A stretch of DNA of 64,000 nt from Blakeslea trispora. Its lineage: Eukaryota > Mucoromycota > Mucoromycetes > Mucorales > Choanephoraceae. Positions 53,591 through 64,000 of the stretch are shown here, piece by piece. The position numbers were made by a program, and so were the translations under genes. The notes beneath the pieces were generated by a model. That model searched no databases. It had not been told where the DNA came from and saw nothing but the letters and a program-made list of their open reading frames with translations. The stretch lies in NCBI GenBank assembly GCA_025331445.1, contig JAIWNE010000022.1:309210-373209 (forward strand). The letters run 5' to 3'. How positions within the stretch are numbered: the stretch's first letter is position 1; each line of letters starts with the position of its first letter.

Positions 53591-54784
53591 ATGAAAGCAA
53601 CAAACCAATCTTCTATTGACGAACCCAATTATCGCTATAGATTCTTCAAGGACTTTACAGTGTCTTTTAGGAGATGGTTTTTTAAGGGACAACTAACTGA
53701 GCTGAAAGGTGTTGAACTAGGTAATACAAAGTTTACTTGACAGAAGCATAACAAAATTAATATGTAGTTGTTTTCTAATGATCGAACAATAACCATAATA
53801 ATAATACAAAAAAAAATAGAACATGTTTTAAGAGGAATAACAAAGCAACCAATCTCTCTCTATGAATTCCAAAGTTACCTGCAAAACAAAGAACACACAG
53901 GCGAAAATCTAGAATTTTACTACTGGTACAAAGATTACAAGGAGCGGTTTGAATCATTGCCAGACAACAAGAAAGCTAAATCCCCTCCTCCCGATCAATG
54001 CTATACACCTGAATTTGACAAGGAACAAAAGGAAAAAGGAACAAAATACAACCACCAACCCTTTCGGGACGAGGTTGAAACTACACTAAAGACATTTTTC
54101 AATGGAGCAGACTCACTAAAAGCACTCTATCTAGACCCAGCTGTCTTGAAATACACGTTGTATTATGCTGCTGAAACAACCCATCCTGACGTGTTTGAAG
54201 CTGCTTATCAACAAACGTATCGTTTTATGAAGAACACAAGCTTCAAGAGCTTTATTCACACAGGAGTTCAGAACATTCGCTATGGTATGGTTGTTGCCTA
54301 TCTGACCTTGGCCTGCCTTCATTTGGCATTATTCCCAATGATCCTATTCAACACTTACGCTCTTCATATGTCGCGCTGGACTCGCATGATTGTATTCTTT
54401 CTCATGTTTGGCTTTATTTCCATGTTACTTTGTGGACGTACAGGCTTTTGTGGGTTTCGATGCCTAATGAAAAGAAGACAGATTCCAGATCATCTTCTCA
54501 AGAACCATCTTTGTCATACAGACAAGAAGTCAAAGAGTTCAAACAAGGTAGATGTAAAAAAATCAGACGATCTTGAAAGCAATTTCAAGCCAGACGCAGT
54601 CAATCCAACACACATATTAGACAAGGAAGTAGTTAAATATGGAAGAGTAAGTGTATATTTGCTTTGCGATAGACTGTTTACTCATTTACCTCAGCAAATG
54701 ATGGTGCATATCACTGTGTTTAGTATTATAGTAGCTACTGTTATTACTGCTGTTGTTGTTGGTATCACAACTGAAAAACAATAG
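53591..54784 (+). CDS. RGS-domain multi-pass membrane protein (Rax1-like)
   Basis: Predicted regulator-of-G-protein-signalling domain fused to a membrane anchor. Exons 53591-53720 and 53820-54784 give 364 aa. The RGS region covers about 45-205, with ISLYEFQSYL, ENLEFYYWYKDY and a later helical half ending FKSFIHTGVQN. Hydrophobic helices follow (GMVVAYLTLACLHLALFPMI; MIVFFLMFGFISMLL) and a last one at the C-terminus (VFSIIVATVITAVVVGI). The order N-terminal RGS then about three C-terminal membrane spans resembles yeast Rax1. Positions 54647-54694 form a 48-nt segment with GTAAGT and CAG ends and no stop; removing it gives 348 aa in the same frame, so the model has two forms. Confidence 0.82.
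54647..54694 (+). other. Frame-neutral optional intron in RGS gene
   Basis: Starts GTAAGT and ends CAG, is 48 nt long (a multiple of three) and has no in-frame stop. Retained, it encodes 16 residues starting VSVYLLCDRLF; spliced, Arg joins Gln directly. Other introns in the window are as short as 49 nt, so it is a credible intron. Confidence 0.5.
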
Positions 54785-54875
54785 TTGGGTTTGACTGTTA
54801 TTTTGTACACTAAATCATGTTATCACAGCATGATATTTTTTATTTTTTTAGTGATAAAAACTGTTTTCTTTCTTT

Positions 54876-56476
54876 ATGATACCAGAACGCAATCCACTTC
54901 TAAAGCCACAGCAACATCGTTATTGGCGATGGCTTATTCTCTTTTCATTTTCATTTTTCTCTTTTTCTAGTGCTCTTATGTGAGTTATGGTGAGGGGGGG
55001 GGCACATAGTTAGTGTAAGCTCATTTTCTTTCTTTCTTTTGAAATAAAGGTGGATCACATTTGCACCATGTGTTTATATATTTGTTCAGTATTATTTTGA
55101 AGGCATGGAAAAGGCCAAGAATGCAATTAACGCATTGTCATCTGTATACATGCTAGTTTACCCTTTTGCTATTCAGTTCACTTTTACTTACTTTGAAGAT
55201 CGGCCAATGGGATTACCTGGCAACGGTCTTCGACGTGGTATTTTGATTGGGGCTTTTTTAAACACTTTAGGTGCTGGTGTACGTTGGCTAGGTGCTGCTC
55301 CCTCTATTTATGGGTTTATTGTGTTGTTTGTTGGTCAGACCGTAGCTGCTGTAGCACAGGTTTTTATGCTGGCCATCCCACCTCAATTAGCTGTTGCTTG
55401 GTTTCCAAAGAATGAAATCAATATAGCTACCTCCATTGCTGTTTCTGCTAATAATCTGGGTGTCGCTGCCGGCTGTGCCTTTACGCCCTTGATGGTAAGG
55501 CAAGCCAGTCACTCGAGAGATATTCCTTTCTTGTTATTTCTTCAGGTAAACTGATGCACATATCACATTTCGCCATTATCATTTCTCATTTTGCTAAGAG
55601 AAGAAAGATGTGTTGACTAGTTCGTTATGTGTCTGGTTGTGTTTTTCTTTGTTCGATACGCTTTCCAAAAACCACCACCTTATTGGCGGAGGTAAGATCC
55701 ATGTTTAAGCTCGACAATTTTTTTCTAGATTAACATAAGCGATATAGTGCCATGCAAACTATTATTTCAGTAGATCAACAAGCGCTACGGCTTCTGAAAG
55801 AAAAGCGATTTATCTACATGTTAATATCTTATAGTATTATTATGGGCTCACAGTGCACTATCATTACTCTTTTAGCACAAATATTGATCCCTCCTTTTCG
55901 TACAGTCATGGATGAGCAGTACATTGGTCTTTTGGGTGCTCTCATGTTATTTTTAGGTGTGCCTGCTAGTATCTTGGGTGGGTACTATCTTGACAAGACA
56001 GCTCAGTATAGCGAAGTGTGCACACTGTTGTCTGCTGTTGCTGCTGCAAGCACTTTAGGACTTTATTTCTCATGTGAGATTGGATCTGTAATAGGTGTTG
56101 TCTTGTCTTGTATCTGCTTTGGTGTTGCTTCTTATGGTATTTGTATAGTTCGTATGAATGGCTGCTTTGATGTCTTATACACTTTTTTTTTTGCTATTAT
56201 TGTTTCTGCTTATTAGCCATTTCACCTGCTTTCTTTCAGTTTGCTAGCGAACTGTTTTATCCAGTGAGTGAGATTATTCCTACAGGCTATTTGTTCACTG
56301 TGGGCAATATTGGAGGTGTGTTTCTAGTGGCTGTGATGGGATGGTGCGAAAATCTAGATAGTATATTTCCTATGCGATGGCCTCTGCTGTGTCTAGCTAT
56401 AGCCATGTGGATCAGTGTGTATTTTATGTCACAAGTCAAAGGTGTCCTCAAAAGAACGGAGTCACTTGCTCTCTGA
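54876..56476 (+). CDS. MFS transporter, FLVCR/SLC49-like
   Basis: Twelve-span major facilitator of 444 aa; exons 54876-54979, 55050-55545, 55621-55691, 55748-56151, 56217-56476. The N-terminus (MIPERNPLLKPQQHRYWRW) precedes the first helix. Seen: the loop after TM2 with LRRGILIGAFLNTLGAGVRW, the PPQLAVAWFPKNEINIATS motif typical of the SLC49 (FLVCR/DIRC2) branch, and a C-terminal helix bundle ending VYFMSQVKGVLKRTESLAL. The last intron uses a GTATGA donor in phase 1, supported by the restored VPISPAFFQF reading. Family members are linked to haem, choline or related organic-cation transport; the substrate here is unknown. It starts only 92 bp after the RGS stop, so the genes are tightly packed in tandem. 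Confidence 0.88.
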
Positions 56477-57457
56477 TGTTTACTTCTATCTTTTGATCAT
56501 TATACATGTACATAGGTAAAGGGGGTGGGTTTATGTTTAATACTAGTTTTACCTTTTCTTTTTTTAATTTGTATCTTGTAATCCGTTTCTTGGTAACAGA
56601 AAATATATTCTTGTTAATCAAAAAATGACATGAGTATCGTTTTTCTTTTTTAAAATATCTACAAGAGATGCTACTATATAAACTTCAAGGTAAAATATGA
56701 GCTTTCTTTGTTTCTAAAACGCATCGTTCAGAATGGTATCATTGAATTGGCAATGGATTGTTTAAGAAGTCGGATACTGTTTAGATTACATCTAAATGAA
56801 TACTGAATCTGTCTTCCCCCCTTTTCTTATTTTACCACAAGCATATTCATGGCTGTCTAATTCTTGAAAGTTTCTTCTTGTCCTCGTCAGAAACTGTTGA
56901 CTGTAGTTTTTCTACTTTGAGAATGGATTGCGGAAAGCTAAAAGTCTCTTGAGAAATCAAAAGGAAAAGATAAACGTATGGATTATGTTGCCGTGCGCTA
57001 CATTTCCTCTCATTGGTTAAAACAAACTCTCACAGTCTATGTCAAAGAATGATTCAAGATGAGTTGTACAATCATACAACTGACTTTATTGAATAATGTG
57101 GTCAGAATTGATAGATTGTACCATACAATGGCAGATTGTGAAACTTGAGTCATGATGATCATATAACTTTGCTATCAATAAGCAACTATATAAATGCTGG
57201 TGGCTGAAAGGCTATCGTTATTAAAAAGAAAAGTTGATTTTTTATATCATACAACAAAGAAGACTAGCAAGAACTTCTTGTTTAAATAGGGTTTTTTTGT
57301 GTTACTTTGAACAGCACAGCTATAAGGATAAAACGTATTCATTTCCTGCTGCTGGTGCAACATCAAGTATAAACAAATCACAGCAAAGAAAGAGTGTAAC
57401 TTCGGCGCATTAAATTTCTTTTCTTTCTTTTGTTCTTTTAAATCCATAAAGAGTTTT
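56477..57457. other. Intergenic region upstream of PFK2/FBPase2 gene
   Basis: About 1 kb of AT-rich sequence, presumed promoter of the downstream gene. I see no other gene, repeat or tRNA. Confidence 0.5.
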
Positions 57458-59812
<2,355 letters not shown>

Positions 59813-60376
59813 AATTATTCACACTTTCTCCCGTTTGTATAGTTTTCTCTTATCTGTAGGAATTAAACATCAGAAAGAGAGAAAGAAAAAAACTGTAGTC
59901 GTTTTGTTTGGTTTGCTTCTATAGTTTGAGGTATCAACAAATTAGTTGAAAGAGAGAGAGAGATCTGAAAAAGACAAAGTTAACTTCTCTATTGAGGGGA
60001 TTTTATCTGCATACATCCAACATAAGGCTGGCTGTTGCTGTAATAATATCATTTCCACAAAATCAATTAGGGCAAGGCTAAACCTATGATTGCAATAGAA
60101 AACATGGCTACTTTCCTAGTTGTATTTCTCACCGGCCTACTTTAGAAGAGAAGCCTTTGTTAAATTCAGAGAATAAAAAAGGCACAAAGTATAACAATAA
60201 AAAGAACGAAGGCAAGTAAAAGTTGATTAGAACCGATGATGGCCAACAGAAAGAGGAAAAAAATAAAAAGAGAAAAAAAGAAAGGATAGAGAAAATCTAA
60301 TCTGCTTTATTAATGGAAACATGCCTTCTATTTATGCTTTCATAATAACTGAGTAGCAATCCCTATTTAGGCTGAG

Positions 60377-60614
60377 TGCAATTGATGATAGCTAATCGGA
60401 TTCTTTGGATAAAGGTCGATACCTATTACGCATCGACCAAAGGTTACCATTGGCGCAATTGTTTCGACCAAAATGTCCTGATGTAAATGAAGTGTGATCC
60501 GGTCTTTTATTTTAAATGTCAATTAAGCTATAGCCAGTTATAACTGTATAGCCGTGAGCACGTTTAGGTCTGTATTATAACTCAAATAAGGCAGAATGTA
60601 GGCTGTATGCAACA
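60377..60614 (-). repeat. LTR-like dispersed repeat, copy B
   Basis: A 238-bp relative of the block at 21900-22148, collinear throughout with small indels. On the minus strand it begins TGTTG and ends TTGCA. No retroelement coding sequence adjoins it and no target-site duplication is clear. It sits at the border of the accessory 60-64 kb segment. Confidence 0.65.
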
Positions 60615-60832
60615 TTGCCCCACACCAAGATAGGATCATCACTGAAATCTTTGTGAATTAAAGATGTTGAATGTTAGTTGTAGAATTAATGAATTTCCGA
60701 ATCACATTAGGTCAATAAAAAACTTCTGCGAAAAAAACCCAGTGGGATAAAAAAAAAATATTATGCAAGTAAAAGACCAGCTAATTTCTGGATTGGGATC
60801 TAGTAACATGCTTACACTGTGAAGTCTTAGAG

Positions 60833-61794
60833 TTGCTATGGTACTTGTTACGTTTGCTAATAGCACGTTTTTTTAAAATCGGATACAAGAAAAGTAAAAC
60901 TATGAAGAAATATGCAAAAAAGCTATTGAAACATATCCCTGACATGAAGAAATTGGCAAAGGAAGAGAAGAAAAGAATTTGCGGATTAGCACCTACAAGC
61001 TCAGTCCAACCGGTTGACAGAAGGGATATGAAATGTTTGATAAAGATAATTAAGTTACTTATTCAGGTCACTAATAATGGAGAGAGACAAAAATGGCTGA
61101 AAGAGGAGATGACAGAAACAGAAATCGTCGCAAGATTCACCACTCCACTTATCGACCTCATATTGAAACCTTGCAGTACCAAGATGACTTTCAAACCCGG
61201 AGAGCAAAAGTTATAACTTGTGAAGGACTAAGAAAATAATGCTTTGGCTGAAGATAAAACTCGCTTGTCTAGTCCAAATATTGACGGTGTAATCAAAAAC
61301 ATCGCACTTGACATCCCCCTTTATCTCGTTGAAGTTTCTAGCTCCCCCAATTCTCCTGCTGAAAACTACAGTCATTACAAAAGAGACCAAAATAAATTGG
61401 CCAAAACTTTCAAGTATCTCTTGAAAATCATTATATCGACGAAAAGGTACCATCATTTGAATCTTCTTGCAAAATCAAGCTCTTTGGTATCCATCTTTAC
61501 TCTGATCAAGTATATGTGTATTCAATGTCAATGACAATGTGGGATGTGTTCGTCTTCAATCTTGAGTTCAAATTCGATATTCCTGTCAAGCCAACTTTGT
61601 TTCCATCTACGCTACCAACGTTTATCTCTAAACTGTTTCAACTGGGAGAATTGCTTGACAACTTTTTAAGTACACTAGAAACCTTTCTATCGATTAATGA
61701 TTATGAATCAAGCTCGTCCTCTGATAGTGACAAATCTACCTTTTCCAACCCAAAGGTCTCTCCCAAGAAACGCAAGCATCATCAAAACAATTAA
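60833..61794 (+). pseudogene. Broken gene of a lineage-specific family, possible nuclease-like fold
   Basis: Protein-like sequence continues through this span but needs frame changes. The first part holds ETEIVARFTTPLIDLIL and runs to about 61200. A short stretch in the next frame (AKVITCEGLRK) bridges two in-frame stops. Then NIDGVIKN, IPLYLVEVSSSP and HYKRDQNKLAKTFKYLL follow in the first frame. After about 61446 the reading shifts again (IKLFGIHLYSDQVYVYSM, WDVFVFNLEFKFDIP) to a Ser-rich, basic tail ending HHQNN. The spacing of an early Glu, the Asp of IDG and the Glu of VEV suggests a PD-(D/E)XK-type nuclease fold, but the usual Lys is not evident, so this is a weak inference. At least one indel pair and one more frameshift make it a pseudogene unless these are sequence errors. 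Confidence 0.6.
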
Positions 61795-62613
61795 CATGTC
61801 AAGTAGTACATTGCGGCATAGTGTAGTATCCTATATCATACCCGTTGTATAATAAATAATGCTTTATATAGCTTTTTGAAAAGCTTCATAACCCTTCAAT
61901 TGATTAGTGACAAGTATCAATGAAGAATTTACCCAGAGTATGGTAAGTGAAAATTGATATGCGCATATATATTGTAATCTTTATTACGCGTGTGATATTT
62001 ACCATTCTTGCGTGATATCGAATAAGAACACAACACTATAATCACATAGATGTAACACAAAACATATCTTTACACAGGCATTGTCTGTCGTTATTGTCGT
62101 GTAAAAGTGTTCCACTCATGAAAAGTTTTATATAAAAGCTCAACACCAGTTTTATCATAGATCTTCCCATCATTTTTTTTATAAAGGATTTCAGGAAACC
62201 TCATTCACTGTGGCAAAAAATTTGGTAGTAGCGACCAAATCTAGTAGCAATGCGATTAAAAATCTATGACTACTGAGAAAGGTTTGAAAAGATGCCTCTT
62301 GGCCTCATTATTCCTGACCGAACTGTATAACATTTATGGTGTAATCGCTACAAAAGGTTTTTATTGATATCGAGATCAGGGATCATTGGTTTGAAGTCTT
62401 TCAAATTCAAAAAAACGGGGGGGGGGAGGAGTGTGTGAAAAGTGGGTGCGCGAAGTATCACTCTTATTTTTTGAGACAATACACGATTTTCACACTTTTG
62501 TTGATGTGAACAATCTATTCCTAAACATTCGATAAAAACAAGTCATACGGAGGGATATCGCCATAATAAGCTTGCCACACGCTTCTGATTTAAATTTTTT
62601 TCCTTCAAACAAG
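61795..62613. other. Intergenic region before the unknown-family gene
   Basis: About 800 bp of AT-rich sequence with an 8-nt G run near 62418. No gene or repeat recognised. Confidence 0.4.
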
Positions 62614-63516
62614 ATGCCAATAACCAATGAATTGAGCTTAATCTTTGAATATTGTAGACAAACATCAAACAATATCATAGAACTAAGAAATGAACTTAGT
62701 TCTATCAAAGAAGATGTAGTAGCGTTAAAAGAGGCTGCTACTGGTCTGAGCAACACCAGGCAAAACTCTAATAATGGTACAGATGAACAAACGGAATCTA
62801 GTCCCTTTGATCGTTGATTTACTTTATGTATTTTAGCAAGTTTGTCCAATCAAAGTAGTGTCTCGAATGAACAAGGTCACAGTAGTATTGCAAAGCGTCC
62901 AATAATACCGTATCCTTTGCCAGCACAATTGGGCAGCACTAAGTCCATTTTTGAGAGTCGTGTAGATTACTTTTTACAAAGTTGGCTACAAAATGCTGCT
63001 ATCGTTCATTCTGATTACCAAGAAGAAAATATCAATCTGTTGAAGAGTATGATCTATACCTTTGCATCGTTTGCAGTTGAAGCGATGATTTACGAGTTGG
63101 AAATGGCAAAAATAGACTGGTGCAATTTAAGCTTTCGTCATATTGATGCCCAGTACATAACAGCCAGTCGCGGCTTCCTTCGTTCACTTTTTAAAGCCAA
63201 AAATATACCATCAGAACATTGCCCTAATTTTTGGCTAGAAAAAGAATTGTTGAAACACTATTACCACTCAAAGAGACAGACCAAAAAGAAAAAGGTGACT
63301 TTAGTATGATTGATCAATCATGTTCACTCTGACTTTCTTTTGTAGATTATGAGAGAAGCTGCTTCTGCCACGGACCCAGTCGACTCAAATCATTCCTGCT
63401 TACATATTGGCTCGCCAGTCTGTAAACAGGAAGCTCCTCCGACCCCGCCGCCAATCTGTAAACAGGAAGCTCTTCCCAGCCCACCACTCAAAAAGAAGAA
63501 GGTGAAATATCTTTAA
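62614..63516 (+). CDS. Unknown protein with coiled coil and basic C-terminal motifs
   Basis: I do not recognise this family. Best model: exons 62614-62776, 62837-63294, 63346-63516, giving 263 aa. Residues 12-45 look like a short coiled coil (NNIIELRNELSSIKEDVVAL). The middle is a helical, aromatic-rich domain (RVDYFLQSWLQN, AVEAMIYELEMAKIDWC, FWLEKELLKHYYH). Two Lys-rich, NLS-like patches (SKRQTKKKK and LKKKKVK) flank a region with a repeated CKQEA unit followed by Pro-rich sequence. The first donor is ambiguous: GTACAG at 62777, or GTTGAT near 62813 in the same phase. Its neighbour is a pseudogene of another unrecognised family, and an LTR-like repeat lies 2 kb upstream, so the region looks accessory. 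Confidence 0.6.
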
Positions 63517-64000
63517 CAACAAACTCTCACTTCTTTGCGCAGGGAAGTTTTAAATAAACCCAAACATACTGCAACCAACATTGTTTTGTTGTCTGAAATA
63601 TTCAATTTCTGAAAACATGGCTCTTTTGATTGGAGAAATAGAAATAGATTTTCTTGCTGAAATGTGATATAGAGAATAAAGGGAGGTCATTCTTTTAATT
63701 TGAGGCTGATTTGAGATGATGACTTGAATTAGGTTCCTCTTTACATGTCAGAAACCATTAAAACTAGAAAATCGCTTGTGAGAATGAGCCAAAAGAAAGA
63801 AAGAAAAAAGCAATGGGTTTATAGAAGGGGGGGGGCATGGTACTTTCTATTCTGTGTCAAGTGTTCATAATTTTTGCTACAGTGTGCGATATTTAGCGTA
63901 AAAACCAGTTGAAGACTTTGGCAAGTAATTGATGTTTATCTCACAAGAGAATATGCTCAATTATATGCTTATTATTTATTCGCAGAGTTATAGCTAGTTC
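63517..64000. other. Right edge of window, no gene seen
   Basis: The last 480 bp are AT-rich with an 8-nt G run near 63828. No open frame of note. Confidence 0.4.

Overview
This window looks like nuclear DNA of an early-diverging filamentous fungus, most likely a Mucoromycota (Mucorales-type) species. That is inferred from AT-rich DNA with dense homopolymer tracts, intron-rich genes whose introns are mostly about 45-90 nt with GTAAGT-like donors and TAG/CAG acceptors, a MEF2-type MADS-box gene, Gln-rich proteins, and protein families I can only describe as lineage-specific. I saw no prokaryotic operons, rRNA, CRISPR array or convincing tRNA. Gene models were rebuilt by hand by joining frames across introns; in each intact model the summed exon length is a multiple of three.

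Layout. 0.3-7.3 kb: UBR1, the N-degron E3 ligase (+), converging on CHO2, phosphatidylethanolamine methyltransferase (-, 7.4-10.5 kb). Then a GH31 glycosidase (-, 11.6-14.2 kb), a transcription factor with two tandem Zn2Cys6 clusters (-, 15.3-16.5 kb) and HSE1 of ESCRT-0 (-, 18.5-20.8 kb). After a 3.3 kb spacer holding an LTR-like repeat come an M13 metallopeptidase (+, 24.2-26.9 kb) and, converging on it, the eIF2-alpha kinase GCN2 (-, 27.6-33.1 kb). A 3.6 kb divergent spacer leads to a bHLH factor (+, 36.7-37.7 kb), PEX1 (+, 38.4-42.4 kb), a MEF2-like MADS factor with a 35-Gln tract (+, 44.2-45.9 kb) and LIP2 octanoyltransferase (+, 45.9-46.8 kb). The end of LIP2 overlaps the end of a SAP-domain protein (-, 46.8-48.4 kb) by 9 coding bases.

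49.9-52.3 kb is a mobile-element graveyard: a decayed Tc1/mariner-type element with TIRs and TA flanks, an unidentified disrupted coding remnant beside it, and a pogo-like MITE with a related end fragment nearby. It is followed by an RGS-domain membrane protein (+), an FLVCR/SLC49-like MFS transporter (+) and a 6-phosphofructo-2-kinase/fructose-2,6-bisphosphatase (+, 57.5-59.8 kb). The last 4 kb hold a second copy of the LTR-like repeat, a frameshifted pseudogene with possible PD-(D/E)XK-like features, and an intact gene of unknown function.

The genes are mostly housekeeping, not one pathway: protein turnover and trafficking (UBR1, HSE1, M13), nutrient and stress sensing (GCN2, PFK2/FBPase2, RGS), lipid and organelle functions (CHO2, PEX1, LIP2) and four transcription or DNA-binding proteins. 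The points most worth follow-up are the tandem zinc-cluster factor, a UAS-INO-like site upstream of CHO2, the LIP2/SAP coding overlap, the 48-nt frame-neutral intron in the RGS gene, and the accessory 60-63.5 kb segment.
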